Below are positions 54,201-62,620 of a stretch of DNA of 64,000 bases, in pieces. The notes under the pieces are model-generated. The model saw nothing but the letters and a program-made list of their open reading frames with translations. It was not told the DNA's origin and ran no database searches. The translations under genes and the position numbers were made by a program. Numbering within the stretch: the first letter of the stretch is position 1; each line of letters starts with the position of its first letter. The DNA is from Phytohabitans rumicis (GTDB taxonomy: Bacteria > Actinomycetota > Actinomycetes > Mycobacteriales > Micromonosporaceae), in contig NZ_BLPG01000001.1 of NCBI RefSeq assembly GCF_011764445.1, positions 3,038,001-3,102,000 of the forward strand. The letters are read 5' to 3'.

Positions 54201-54375
54201 CGTCGCGTCCGCGCTCCGGGGCGGCCCGGACCACACGCGGCGGGACGCCGATCGGATCGAGGCCGCCGCCCGCGAACGCCTCGGCGACGAGCGCTTCGCC
54301 GAAGCGTTCACCGACCGGCCGGCCGTCACGGACGACACCGTCCGGGAGATCGTGGCCGTCACACTCGACGCTTGA
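51247..54375 (+). CDS. AfsR/SARP-like regulator: wHTH-BTAD-NTPase-TPR
   Basis: A 1042-aa regulator. Domains: OmpR-type winged helix (MRIALLGPLEVR with GARLRTLLIRLALDPGRVVT, 1-90), BTAD (FEREVAAGRGALAADP to LGTDPSPELAALHVALL, 95-240), an AAA/STAND ATPase with Walker A TGPGGAGKTRLA and Walker B-like RALLVLDNCEHL, then TPR-like repeats to the end. This is the architecture of Streptomyces regulators that respond to ATP and phosphorylation-like inputs. GTG 51247. It is convergent with, and overlaps by 17 bp, a DrrAB-type exporter, a possible target. No secondary-metabolite genes are present nearby. Confidence 0.88.
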   Translation: MRIALLGPLEVRADSGAPIELGGARLRTLLIRLALDPGRVVTTGALVDALWGAEPPAGAANALQALVSRLRRALPDGVIESHPAGYRLAVPAEAVDARRFEREVAAGRGALAADPAGAAATLAGALALWRGPAFADVADAPFALAPAAHLAELRLAATEDRVEAALALGDGAALVPELEALALAHPLRERLAGLLIRALRAADRPAEALAAYDRLRGALADTLGTDPSPELAALHVALLREPNPAPALSNLPAALTSFVGREDEVTRVTKVAAESRLTTLTGPGGAGKTRLAMESARAMLDQAPDGVWLVEFAPVTDASELASVVLSALGLREQSLVGRAPAEPTDPLTRLHGALGRRRALLVLDNCEHLVGAAATLAEGLLVRCPQLRVLATSREPLGITGEVLFPVEPLALPPAGTAADQSLGYAAIRLFADRAVAARPGFVVTDPVLRICESLDGMPLAIELAAARLRALTPDQIAVRLGDRFRLLTGGSRTALPRHQTLRAVIDWSWELLDEAERALWRRLAVFAGGATLDAVEEVCEGDLDLLAALVDKSLVVADADGRYRMLETIKAYGLERLAEAGETDRVRQAHARYFLRLARQADRRLRSREQLEWIARLHADHDNLHAAMRWAIAAGDARLAVRFAVALGWYWWLCGRRAEGAELAEEAMALPGDVPRALLAGAASVAALNVVAGLFQLERGQELLRRAAELAVGRESRHPVLAIIGPVSDLFQSPPNIDAALSGLASCFTHPSGWVRGVARMSYGHAEANAGRAGLVSAENFGAALAEFREVGDRWGISTTLSGLAELTARRGDHDQSAAHFEEALANLLPLGAAEDVPELQSRYAYELWMVGDRERAVAVLDEARRTAERVGTDEGRASVAYHHGEVLRAMGELREARAELAVADKVISTFNSSPQWAALIYTAIGHIDMAEGDLAAARARLDRALDLAVSSRDAPAIGQVVVGWADLALHGGQTAAAARLLGVASALRGGPDHTRRDADRIEAAARERLGDERFAEAFTDRPAVTDDTVREIVAVTLDA

Positions 54376-55105
54376 ACGTCCGGATCGCCAGCGGGGCGAA
54401 CACCGCCGCGATCGCCGCCGCCCAGAGCAACGACTGGCCGATCAGGCTCGCGCTCGGGTCAGCCGTCAGCAGCCCGCGTACGGCGTCGGCCAGGATCGTG
54501 ACCGGGTTGACGTTGGCCCACGCCTGCAACCAGCCGGGCATCGTGTCGGTCGGCACGAAGACGTTGCTGGTGAAGGTGAGCGGGAAGACCACGACGAAGG
54601 CGAAGATCTGCACCTTCTCCGGGGCGCTGGCCAGAAGGCCCACCAGCACCGCGATCCAGGACGCCGCCAGGCTGAACACGAGCAGCAGGGCGAACGCCGC
54701 GAGCACGCCCAGCGGGCCGTTGTCGACGCGGAAGCCGAGCGCGAACCCCAGCGCGAGGATCAGCGTGATCGACCACGCCTGCTTGACGGCGTCGGCCAGG
54801 ATCCGGCCGGCGAGCGGGGCGGCCCGGGATATCGGCAGCGACCGCAGCCGGTCGTAGACGCCCTTGGTGAGGTCGCTGTTGAGGCCCACGCCGGTGGTGA
54901 CCGACGCGAAAAGGGCGTTCTGCACGATGATGCCCGGCAGGGCGAACGTCAGATAGTCCCCTGTGGACCCCGAGATGGCCCCGCCGAAGACGTACGTGAA
55001 CAGCGCCACGAACATGAGCGGCTGGATGCTCAGGTCGAGCAGCTCCTCCGGGTTGTGCTTGATCTGCACGAGCCCGCGCCAGGCGAGCGTGAATGTCTGG
55101 CTCAC
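54359..55105 (-). CDS. ABC-2 type permease (DrrB-like)
   Basis: A 248-aa membrane protein with six helices, beginning MSQTFTLAWRGLVQIKHNPEE. Typical ABC-2 drug exporter features are LMFVALFTYVFGGAI, LTFALPGIIVQNALFASVTTG, YDRLRSLPISRAAPLAGRI and NVFVPTDTMPGWLQAWANVNP. GTG 55105 overlaps the ATPase stop (GTGA). Together they form a daunorubicin-resistance-type exporter of unknown substrate. Confidence 0.92.
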   Translation of the reverse strand: MSQTFTLAWRGLVQIKHNPEELLDLSIQPLMFVALFTYVFGGAISGSTGDYLTFALPGIIVQNALFASVTTGVGLNSDLTKGVYDRLRSLPISRAAPLAGRILADAVKQAWSITLILALGFALGFRVDNGPLGVLAAFALLLVFSLAASWIAVLVGLLASAPEKVQIFAFVVVFPLTFTSNVFVPTDTMPGWLQAWANVNPVTILADAVRGLLTADPSASLIGQSLLWAAAIAAVFAPLAIRTFKRRV

Positions 55106-56073
55106 GCCGGGATCCTTTCTTCTTCTTGCGTCTCCGCGCGGTGCCCGGTCAGCGACAGGAACACCTCGTCCAAACTGGACCCGCGCAGCGCCAGCTCGCC
55201 GATCGCCACCTCGGCGTCGTCCAGCCGCCGTACGACGGCCGGCAGCACCGCCGGGTCGGTGACCGGCACGGTGACCAAGCCGCCGTGCGACTCCGGCGCC
55301 CGGCCGGCCACCTGCGCCACGACCGACTCCACGATCGGCTGGTCACCCGCGTGCCGCGGCCGTACGGCCAGGGTCTGCGCGCCCGCCCGGCTCTTGAGCT
55401 CGTCGGGCGTACCGGTGGCGATGACCCGCCCGTGGTCGATGACCACGATCTCCTCGGCCAGCAGGTCGGCCTCCTCCAGGTACTGCGTGGTCAGCAGCAC
55501 GGTCACGCCGTCGGCGACCAGGTCGCGGACGATGTCCCACATCTCGTTGCGGCTGCGCGGGTCGAGGCCGGTCGTCGGCTCGTCCAGGTAGAGCACCTTC
55601 GGCCGGCCCACCAGGCTCGCCGCCAGGTCCAGCCGGCGGCGCATGCCTCCGGAGTACGCCTTGGCGGCCTTGCCCGCGGCGTCCTCCAGCCGGAACTCGG
55701 CGAGCAGCTCACGCGCCCGGCTCCGGGCGTCCGGCCGGGACAGGCCCAGCAGCCGCCCGATGAGGAGCAGGTTCTCCAGGCCGGTCAGCGACTCGTCCAC
55801 CGAGGCGTACTGGCCGGTCAGCCCGATCTGCTTGCGCACCTCGTGCGCGTCGCGGACGACGTCGTACCCGCCGACGGTCGCCCGGCCCGCGTCGGGCCGC
55901 AGCAGCGTCGCCAGGATGCGGACCACGGTGGTCTTGCCGGCCCCGTTGGGCCCGAGCAGGCCCAGCACGGTGCCCCCGCGTACGGCGAGGTCGACGCCGT
56001 CCAGCGCGGTGGTCTCGCCGTAGCGCTTGACCAGCCCCTCGGCGAGGATGGCGTGTGTCTTGGTGTCACTCAT
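55102..56073 (-). CDS. ABC transporter ATPase (DrrA-like)
   Basis: A 323-aa cytoplasmic ATPase. Walker A is GLLGPNGAGKTTVV, Q-loop IGLTGQYASVDESL, signature KAYSGGMRRRLDLAASL, Walker B KVLYLDEPTTGLDP and the switch histidine region TVLLTTQYLEEADLL. The C-terminal extension (TLAVRPRHAGDQP to GSSLDEVFLSLTGH) is typical of DrrA. ATG 56073 (MSDTKTHAILAEGLV) is preferred over an upstream in-frame ATG at 56124. A hairpin (56097-56146) lies directly upstream. Confidence 0.94.
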   Translation of the reverse strand: MSDTKTHAILAEGLVKRYGETTALDGVDLAVRGGTVLGLLGPNGAGKTTVVRILATLLRPDAGRATVGGYDVVRDAHEVRKQIGLTGQYASVDESLTGLENLLLIGRLLGLSRPDARSRARELLAEFRLEDAAGKAAKAYSGGMRRRLDLAASLVGRPKVLYLDEPTTGLDPRSRNEMWDIVRDLVADGVTVLLTTQYLEEADLLAEEIVVIDHGRVIATGTPDELKSRAGAQTLAVRPRHAGDQPIVESVVAQVAGRAPESHGGLVTVPVTDPAVLPAVVRRLDDAEVAIGELALRGSSLDEVFLSLTGHRAETQEEERIPA

Positions 56074-56096
56074 GCCCGTCAGGCTGCCCGGGCGCG

Positions 56097-56146
56097 CTGA
56101 TAGGGCCCTGCCAGCCGCTGACATCCGGCTGACAGAGCCCTATCAG
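56097..56146. terminator. Inverted repeat between LPMO and ABC exporter genes
   Basis: CTGATAGGGC (56097-56106) pairs perfectly with GCCCTATCAG (56137-56146), with an inner AGCCG/CGGCT pair. It begins eight bases past the LPMO stop and ends 24 bases before the ATPase start, so it is either the LPMO terminator or an operator for the exporter. Confidence 0.5.
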
Positions 56147-56153
56147 GGGGTTG

Positions 56154-57266
56154 CTACGTGGTGGCGGTGCAGGTCGGGGTCGGGGCGGTGTTGCTACCGG
56201 TCCACGAGCCGAGCAGGCCGAACGTCGTGCTGCCGCCCGCACTCAGGGTGCCGTTGTAGCTGACGTTCCGGGCCGTCACGGTCGATCCGCTCGAGGTGAT
56301 CGCGGTGTTCCAGGATTGGGCGACGGTCTGCCCGTTGGCGAACGTCCAGGTGACCGTCCAGGCGCGGATCGCCGCGGAACCGGCGGTCACCCGCACCTCG
56401 GCCTGGAAGCCGCCGCTCCACTGCCCGGTGATCGCGTACGTCGCGGAGCAGCTGGCCGTGCCCGGGCCCGGGGTGGTCGGCGCCGGCGTGGTGGGTGCCG
56501 GTGTCGTCGGCGCTGGCGTGGTCGGCGCCGGCGTCGTGGGTGCCGGCGTGGGCGAGTTCGTCGGGTCCGGCTGCCCGCCCGGGAAGATCACGTCGCTGCA
56601 GAAGTAGTACGACTGGTCCGAGTGGCTCGCCTGCCAGATGGCGTAGACGATGTGCCGCCCGGTACGCCCCGGCGCGGTGACGTCCGTCGAGATGGAGACG
56701 CCGTTGAGCACCGGGTCGGTGGTCCGCTCGCCGACGCCGGGCAGGATGCGGCCGGTGTCCTTACGCAACTCCAGGTCGCCCCAGCGCAGCGCCGTGGTGA
56801 GCGGGTTGTACCCCTGCCGGGTCACGTAGATCCGGATGTAGTCGGCACCGTGCAACGCCTGGTCGTGCATCGTCCAGGTGAAGTTGTTGCTGAGGTTCGT
56901 GGCCCTCCACGCGCCCGGGTTGTCGAGCGCGGCGTACCGGATGCCGCCGGTCCGCCCGCCGCTGCACAGCTGGCCGTCCGGGATCGCACCCTGGTGGTTG
57001 CCGGCAACGCCCTCGCGGTACAGGGAGTTCCAGTTCCACATCGCGGTGGAGTCGGCCTGCCATGCCTGCCAACACATCGGGTCCTGGGTGGCCATGATGG
57101 GGTTCTGGAAGTCGCTGCCCCATCGTTTCCAGCAGCCGTAGTTGCGTGACATCGGGTTGATCGCTGAGCCGTGGGCGGACGCGGGATCCACCAACCCGGT
57201 GGTCAGCAGGATCAGCGCGGCGAACACCACCGTCGCCGCACGGTGCGCGTGCTTGACTGTCGACAT
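56154..57266 (-). CDS. Secreted AA10 lytic polysaccharide monooxygenase with CBM2
   Basis: A 370-aa copper enzyme that oxidatively cuts crystalline polysaccharide, probably cellulose. A Sec signal (HRAATVVFAALILLTTGL) is cleaved after PASA, exposing the histidine of HGSAINPMSRNYGCWKRW as copper-brace residue one. The second histidine is in WTMHDQALHGADYI and the axial Phe region is DQSYYFCSDVIF. A TPAPTTPAP linker repeated about five times leads to a C-terminal CBM2 (SCSATYAITGQWSGGFQAEV to GLLGSWTGSN). ATG 57266 has GGAGG four bases upstream. Full length, intact. Domain layout recalls Streptomyces cellulose-active AA10 enzymes. Confidence 0.92.
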   Translation of the reverse strand: MSTVKHAHRAATVVFAALILLTTGLVDPASAHGSAINPMSRNYGCWKRWGSDFQNPIMATQDPMCWQAWQADSTAMWNWNSLYREGVAGNHQGAIPDGQLCSGGRTGGIRYAALDNPGAWRATNLSNNFTWTMHDQALHGADYIRIYVTRQGYNPLTTALRWGDLELRKDTGRILPGVGERTTDPVLNGVSISTDVTAPGRTGRHIVYAIWQASHSDQSYYFCSDVIFPGGQPDPTNSPTPAPTTPAPTTPAPTTPAPTTPAPTTPGPGTASCSATYAITGQWSGGFQAEVRVTAGSAAIRAWTVTWTFANGQTVAQSWNTAITSSGSTVTARNVSYNGTLSAGGSTTFGLLGSWTGSNTAPTPTCTATT

Positions 57267-57432
57267 TGGACCTCCACGGTAAATGTCCATCAACGAGCGT
57301 GGCGCGGAGAGTTGCCCAGCTCCCGCACCGCCTACGCAGCTCCCGCAGCAGTCCTGGTCAGAGATTCACACCCGTGGATCAGATTGTCAATAGTTTAGCG
57401 CCACAACTAAGCCGTTCCTTATCGCCCGCTCC

Positions 57433-57558
57433 GCGTCGATCAAGGGCTTTGTTCGTCGATCAAGGGCTTTGCCGTCGATCAAGGGCAAATGGCCGTGGAT
57501 TGGAGATCCAAGCACGACCGTTCGCCCTTGATTGACGGCAAAGCCCTTGATCGACGCG
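57433..57558. repeat. Nested GATCAAGGGC palindrome, copy 3
   Basis: Two outer half units (GTCGATCAAGGGCTTT) precede the core CGTCGATCAAGGGCAAATGG, whose partner near 57514-57537 ends CGCCCTTGATTGACGG; one outer AAAGCCCTTGATCGACG follows. The centre contains the small palindrome TTGGAGATCCAA. Confidence 0.7.
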
Positions 57559-57606
57559 GCGAGCGAGCAAGGAGCGGCCCGGACGGACCTCCGCGCCACA
57601 CCCCCA

Positions 57607-57751
57607 GCGTCGATCAGGGGATTGCGCGTCGATCAAGGGCAAACGGTCGTGGAAAAGAGATCCAACCACGGCCATATGCCCTTGATCGGCGGGGAAGTCC
57701 TTGATCGGCGGGGAAGTCCTTGATCGGCGGGGAAGTCCTTGATCGGCGCGG
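57607..57751. repeat. Nested GATCAAGGGC palindrome, copy 4, with 19-bp tandem array
   Basis: One outer half unit precedes the core CGTCGATCAAGGGCAAACGG. Its right side has expanded: GATCGG recurs at 57684, 57703, 57722 and 57741, exactly 19 bp apart, in the unit TTGATCGGCGGGGAAGTCC. The whole 57267-57768 gap (LPMO start to ThDP enzyme stop) otherwise holds only the LPMO upstream region; no gene is seen in it. Confidence 0.75.
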
Positions 57752-57768
57752 CCCGTCCGGCGACGAGG

Positions 57769-59397
57769 TCAGGCGAGGTTGGAGGAGCGGGGGTACGCGT
57801 CGGCGGGGTCGGTGAGCACGTTCACCAGGTACGGGACGCCGGCCTCGAAGGCGCGCTTCAGCGCCGGCCCCAGCTCCCCGGCCTTGGCCACGGTCTCCCC
57901 CGCGCCGCCCAGCGCTGTCACCACGTCGTCGTACCGCAGCTCGGGCTGGAGGTCGGCGGCCACGTCGTAGCCGTACATCGCGCGCATCGGGTGCTTTTCC
58001 AGGCCCCAGATGCCGTTGTTGCCCACCACGATCACGACGGGCAGGCCCTGCCGCGCCAGCGACTCGACGTCCATCAGCGAAAAGCCGGCGGCGCCGTCGC
58101 CCATCAGCACGCAGACCTGCCGGTCCGGGTACGTCACCCGGGCACCCATCGCGTACCCCAGGCCGGTGCCCAGGCAGCCGTACGGCCCGGGGTCGAGCCA
58201 GGTGCCGGGCTCGGCGGGCTCCAGGTACTTGCCCGCGTACGAGACGAAGTCGCCACCGTCGCCGATCGTCACCGCGTTCCGGGCGAGCACCTTGCGCAGC
58301 TCGCCGTACACCCGGGCCGGCCGGATCGGGTCGGTCTCGGCGGCCATCTCCTCCGCGTCGCGGGCCTTCGCGGCGTCTTCGGCCAAGCGCAGGTCGGCGA
58401 TCCATGCCGCGTGGTCCTCGCGCTCGCCGGCGTAGTCCGCCAGCGCCGACAGGATCAGCCGCAGGTCGCCCGCCGGCGCCGCGGCCGGGGTCACGTGCAC
58501 CGCGCGCTGCGCCGGAGCATCCACCACGTGTACGACCTGCGCGCCCCCGAAATCCCCGAAGCCCAGCCGGAAGTCCAGTGGCGTACCGATGACCACGACC
58601 ACGTCGGCGCCCTTGAGCGCGACACGGCGGGACTTGGCGAACGCCAGCGGGTGCTCCGGCGGCAGCGCGCCGCGCCCCATGCCGTTCGTGAACACGGGAA
58701 CCTGCAGCGCCTCGGCCGCCTCCCGGAGCGCGGCGACGGCGTTCCCCGCGTACACGTCGGAGCCGGCGATGATCGCCGGACGCTGCGCGGCGGCGATGAG
58801 CCGCGCGGCCCTCGCGACCTCGTCGGGGTCTGGCTCCAGCAGGGGTACGTCGGGAGCGGCCACCGCGTCGGCCTCGCCGACCGAGAAGATCACTTCGAGC
58901 GGCAGGTCGAGGAAGGCGGGCCCCCGGTGTGCGGTCAGCGCGGCGGTCAGCGCGGCGGCGAACGCGGCCGGGATCTCGTCGGTGGCCAGCACCGTGGCGG
59001 CGTGCTTGGTGACCGGCGCGACCAGCGGGAGATGGTCGATCTCCTGGAGGCTCCCCGCGCCCCACCGGAACGCGGGCGCCCGGCCGCCGACCACCAGCAC
59101 CGGGGAGCCGTTGAAGTACGCGCTGGTCAGCCCCGAGATGCCGTTGGTGACGCCGGGTCCGGCGGTGAGTACGGCGAGGCCGGGGCGGCGCTGCAGCTTG
59201 GCCACCGCCTCGGCGGCGAAGACCGCGGACTGCTCGTGCCGCACATCGAAGATCGGGAAGCCACTCTTGTGCGCCGCGTCGTAGAGCGGGAACACGTGGC
59301 CGCCGGAGAGGGTGAACATCTCCGTCACGCCGTACGCCCGCAGCGCCGCCAGCGCCAGCTCGCCGCCGTGTCCCTCGATCCGCTCAGTCGATGTCAT
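57769..59397 (-). CDS. ThDP-dependent acetolactate-synthase-family enzyme
   Basis: A 542-aa thiamine-diphosphate enzyme. The catalytic glutamate lies in DVRHEQSAVFAAEAVAKL, the PYR domain contains TAGPGVTNGISGL, a central domain follows (AARLIAAAQRPAIIAG), and the ThDP/Mg site is VLMGDGAAGFSLMDVESL followed by VVGNNGIWGLEKH. The family includes acetolactate synthase, glyoxylate carboligase and 2-hydroxyacyl-CoA lyases. No IlvN-type regulatory subunit is next to it, so a catabolic or novel carboligase role is as likely as branched-chain amino-acid synthesis. ATG 59397. Intact. Confidence 0.88.
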   Translation of the reverse strand: MTSTERIEGHGGELALAALRAYGVTEMFTLSGGHVFPLYDAAHKSGFPIFDVRHEQSAVFAAEAVAKLQRRPGLAVLTAGPGVTNGISGLTSAYFNGSPVLVVGGRAPAFRWGAGSLQEIDHLPLVAPVTKHAATVLATDEIPAAFAAALTAALTAHRGPAFLDLPLEVIFSVGEADAVAAPDVPLLEPDPDEVARAARLIAAAQRPAIIAGSDVYAGNAVAALREAAEALQVPVFTNGMGRGALPPEHPLAFAKSRRVALKGADVVVVIGTPLDFRLGFGDFGGAQVVHVVDAPAQRAVHVTPAAAPAGDLRLILSALADYAGEREDHAAWIADLRLAEDAAKARDAEEMAAETDPIRPARVYGELRKVLARNAVTIGDGGDFVSYAGKYLEPAEPGTWLDPGPYGCLGTGLGYAMGARVTYPDRQVCVLMGDGAAGFSLMDVESLARQGLPVVIVVGNNGIWGLEKHPMRAMYGYDVAADLQPELRYDDVVTALGGAGETVAKAGELGPALKRAFEAGVPYLVNVLTDPADAYPRSSNLA

Positions 59398-59418
59398 GCG
59401 AGCAGGTTACTCGCCGGT

Positions 59419-61255
59419 TTACACCCGCTCGCCGAGCCAGTCCACCCAGGTCTTGATCACCTCGACCGGCGACTGGCTGCGGGCCGAGGCAAAGGCGATC
59501 ACGCCGGCCACGACCGGCACGATGATCAGGAGCGCCAGGATGAAGAGCGTCCGGAACGTGCGGGCGAGCCGCCCGGGGCGCCGCTCCGACGCGTACGTCT
59601 GGACGGAGGGCCGCGGCGCTGGGGAGACCATCCGGGGCGGCGGCGAGACCGGGCGCGGGGCGGCGAAATGGGACGGGCCACCAGCGCCGGGGGCGGGGCG
59701 GCGGGGCCGGCGGTGGGGTCGAGAGCGGCCGGGTCCCCGCCGGCTGCTCGAAGCGCGGTAGCGGGCGGGTGGCGGCCGGCGGCGGCGCGGCCTGGCTGCG
59801 CGAGCGTCCGGGCGGCTGGGCGCCGGGCACGATCACGCGGCCCACCGTGCGCGGCTGGGCCGCCGGGGTCGGCTGCGACGCGGTCGTCGGCGGCGCGGAG
59901 GCGGGCGGTGCCGGCGTGGCCCTGGTGCCCGGCGGCGTGAGCGGCTCCACGGACGCGGCCGGCAATGGCTCGACCCGGGTGGGCGGCAGCGCCCCGCCGA
60001 AGGCGGCCGGCTGCGCGGGCGACACGGACACCGGGGCGGGCGACACCGACACCGGCGGCGGCGTGGCGGGCGAGACCGGGCGGGCCGGCCCGGTGGCCTC
60101 CGGCCCGGCCGGGATCCTTGCCTGCAAGGCCGTCGGGCCCGGGGCGGGCGGCGCGGTCGCCAGCAGCGCCTCGCCGGCCAGGATGCTGCCCTCGGCCACG
60201 ACGAGCTCGGGCTGCTCGATGACCTCGGGCGCCTCGCCCAGCGCCCGGTGCAGCAGGGTCGCCATGAGCGGCATCCGGCTGGAACCGCCGACCAGGAACA
60301 CGCCGGCGACCTGCCCGTCGCGCAGATTCGCCCAGCGCATCACGCCCTGGGTCACCCGGACCGTCTGGTCCAGCAAGGGCGCGGCCAGCCTCTCCAGCTC
60401 GTCCCGGGTGAGGTGGATCTCCAGGTCGAGCAGCGGCACCATCAGGTCGGCGGACGGGCTGCGGGACAGCCGTTCCTTGGCCACCCGCACGTCGTCCCAG
60501 AGCTGCCGCTTGGCGCGCCGCTCCTCCACGGTGGACGGATTGGCCAGCCGGGCCCACGCGGCCGGGTCGCGATCCGCGTACGTCTCCTGGATGTACGTGA
60601 TGATCGTCGCGTCGACGTCCAGGCCGCCGATGTCGTCGCGCCCGTCGACCGCCAGCACCTCGAAGCCGCTGGACTTGCGGGCCACCACGCTCGCGTCGAA
60701 CGTGCCCGCGCCGAAGTCGTGCACCACCACGACCGAGCCGATCGGCACGTCCCGCCCGAGCACCTTCGCGAAGTAGGTCGCGGCGGCGACCGGCTCGGCG
60801 ACCAGTCGTACCCCGGTGAAGCCGGCACTGGCCGCGGCGCCCGCCAGCAGCCGGCGGCGGGTGGCTCCCCACGTGGCCGGGCAGGTGAGGGTGATCTCCG
60901 GCCGCACCCGGCCGACGGTGCGGTCCCACTCCTCCGCCACGCGGGCGAACACGGCGGCCACCAGGTCGCCCACCGGCAGCTCGCGGTCGCCGAGCAGCAG
61001 CGTGCCGTCGTCGATGCGGCGCTTGGGATTGGGCTCGAAGCGGGCCGGGTCGAGGCGGGCGCTGTGCACCGCGTCGCGGCCGACGACCAGGTCACCGCCC
61101 GGCTCGGCGTAGACCGCGGACGGCAGCAGCGGCGAGCCGTCCACCAGCAGCGGACGCGCGCGCCCGTCCGGCCACCGCACCACCGCGACGGTGTGCGACG
61201 TGCCGAAGTCGATCCCCAAGGCATGCCCCGAGGTCGGCGTCCGGTCGGCTGGCAT
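59419..61255 (-). CDS. Hsp70-like ATPase with proline-rich linker and C-terminal membrane helix (frameshifted)
   Basis: About 612 aa. The N-terminal actin-like ATPase is clear: HALGIDFGTSHTVAVVRWPD (phosphate 1), VVVHDFGAGTFDASVV (phosphate 2) and VAGVFLVGGSSRMPLMATLL (adenosine). No substrate-binding domain follows; instead there are about 180 Pro/Ala-rich residues. The frame shifts by one (one extra or two missing bases) in the G-rich run near 59690-59712; beyond it the other frame reads SVQTYASERRPGRLARTFRT and a membrane helix (LFILALLIIVPVVAGVIAF), ending WVDWLGERV. The alternative reading to 59384 has no recognisable character. The start is ATG 61255 (MPADRTPTSG). Such actinobacterial Hsp70-family proteins are probably membrane-tethered sensors or chaperones; function unknown. 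Confidence 0.78.
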
Positions 61256-61297
61256 GCCGATCAGTCTACGATCGCGCGCCACCACCACCGCGTGCAC

Positions 61298-61352
61298 TGC
61301 AAGGAAGGGCACCTTGTTATCGCTTTTTGCATAGCAAGGGGCCCTTCCTAAC
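61298..61352. repeat. 55-bp hairpin element, copy D (terminator-like)
   Basis: In the direction of the upstream hydratase gene it reads GGAAGGGCCCCTTGCTA, loop TGCAAAAAGCGA, then TAACAAGGTGCCCTTCC. It differs from copy C at only two loop positions and shares its two stem mismatches. It begins four bases after the enoyl-CoA hydratase stop. Confidence 0.75.
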
Positions 61353-61356
61353 CACC

Positions 61357-62130
61357 TCAGCGGCCCACAAAGCGGGGTTTGCGCTTCTCCACGAAGGCGG
61401 CCATGCCTTCGCGCTTGTCGTCGGTGGCGAACAGGGCCGCGAAGAGCTGGCTCTCCCAGGCCAGGCCCGAGGCGAGATCCATCTCCAGGCCGCCGTCAAT
61501 CGCCAGCTTCGCGGCGCGCAGGGCCTGGGCAGGGCCTTTCGTGTACGGCTTGACCAGCGCCACCGCCGTCTCGTAGACCTCGGCGGCCGGGACCACGCGG
61601 TCGGCGAGCCCGATGCGGAGTGCCTCGTCGGCGTCCACCATCCGGCCGGACAGCACGATGTCCTTGGCGCGTGCCGGGCCGACCAGCCGGGCCAGCCGCT
61701 GGGTGCCGCCGGCGCCCGGGATGACGCCCAGCTTGATCTCCGGCTGGCCGAGCTTGGCGTCCTCGGCGACGACCCGCCAGTCGCACGCGAGGGCCAGTTC
61801 GCAGCCGCCCCCGAGGGCGTACCCGGTGATGGCGGCGACCACCGGCTTGGGGATCCGGGCGAAAGCCCCCAAGGCGGCGGAGAGGTCCGTGGCGCGTGCC
61901 GCCATGTCGGCGTACGACATGTCGGCCATCTCCTTGATGTCCGCACCGGCGGCGAACACCTTCTCCCCGCCGTACACGATGACGGCGCGGACCTCGGGAT
62001 CGGCGCTGGCCGCCGCGGCGGCGGCGCGCAACTCCTCCTGGACCTGGGTGTTGAGGGCGTTCATGGGCGGGCGGTCCAGCCGGATGGTGGCGATCCCGTC
62101 ATTGATCTCCACGCGCACAAAGTCAGCCAT
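61357..62130 (-). CDS. Enoyl-CoA hydratase
   Basis: A 257-aa crotonase-fold enzyme adding water to 2-trans-enoyl-CoA in fatty-acid beta-oxidation. Features: ATIRLDRPPMNALNTQVQEE, the oxyanion segment FAAGADIKEMADM, then ITGYALGGGCELALACDWR with the first catalytic Glu and KLGQPEIKLGVIPGAGGTQR with the second. Length and termini (VEKRKPRF) are normal for EchA8-type hydratases. ATG 62130. It is divergent from the DUF6232-like pair. Confidence 0.94.
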   Translation of the reverse strand: MADFVRVEINDGIATIRLDRPPMNALNTQVQEELRAAAAAASADPEVRAVIVYGGEKVFAAGADIKEMADMSYADMAARATDLSAALGAFARIPKPVVAAITGYALGGGCELALACDWRVVAEDAKLGQPEIKLGVIPGAGGTQRLARLVGPARAKDIVLSGRMVDADEALRIGLADRVVPAAEVYETAVALVKPYTKGPAQALRAAKLAIDGGLEMDLASGLAWESQLFAALFATDDKREGMAAFVEKRKPRFVGR

Positions 62131-62150
62131 GCCAGTAGGCTAGTTGGGCC

Positions 62151-62606
62151 ATGGTCACCTACTACAGCGACAAGTCGGTGCAGATCACCTCGGATGCCAT
62201 CCGGGTGGGCGAGCGTTCGTACCCGCTGCGCGAGCTGGTCCGGGTGTGGCACTCGCGGGGCGCCCGGTCGTGGCGCGCGGTTGCCGGGCGGGGCGCGCTC
62301 GGCGCGGCGATGGTGGGTCCGCTGGTCGCCGCCGCGATCGGCATCCTGGTCGCGGTCCTGCTGCACTCGTCGATCACCGTGACCATCGCGATCGTGGGCG
62401 TCTCGTGCCTGATCGGGCTCGCGGCCGGCCCGCTCGCCGACGTCCTGCTGGAGCAGATGGACCGGTCGTACACCCGGGGCGCCCGCCAGCTGGAGATCTG
62501 GGCGACCTGGCGGGGCCAGCCCGTGCTGCTGCTGGAGACCGGCGACGCGCTGCGGTTCGGCAAAATCTACCGGGCCTTGCAGCGGGCCTTGGAGGTCCGG
62601 GCTTAG
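62151..62606 (+). CDS. DUF6232-like membrane protein 1
   Basis: A 151-aa protein with a PH-like N-terminus (TYYSDKSVQITSDAIRVGER, SYPLRELVRVWHSRG), two membrane helices (GALGAAMVGPLVAAAIGILV and VTIAIVGVSCLIGLAAG) and a C-terminal strand-helix (LEIWATWRGQPVLLLETGD, RFGKIYRALQRAL). ATG 62151 follows the divergent hydratase start by 20 bp. It is a paralogue of the next gene. Function unknown. Confidence 0.72.
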   Translation: MVTYYSDKSVQITSDAIRVGERSYPLRELVRVWHSRGARSWRAVAGRGALGAAMVGPLVAAAIGILVAVLLHSSITVTIAIVGVSCLIGLAAGPLADVLLEQMDRSYTRGARQLEIWATWRGQPVLLLETGDALRFGKIYRALQRALEVRA

Positions 62607-62620
62607 GTCACACTGAGTGG

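Noticed and set aside
57489-57723. Short open frames of about 60-70 codons between the LPMO and the ThDP enzyme
   Set aside because: They are translations of the nested palindromes, with near-identical peptides in several frames and both strands.
57434-57751. Repeated GATCAAGGGC units considered as a CRISPR array
   Set aside because: Units are palindromic halves around a centre with no uniform spacers, and no cas genes occur in the window.
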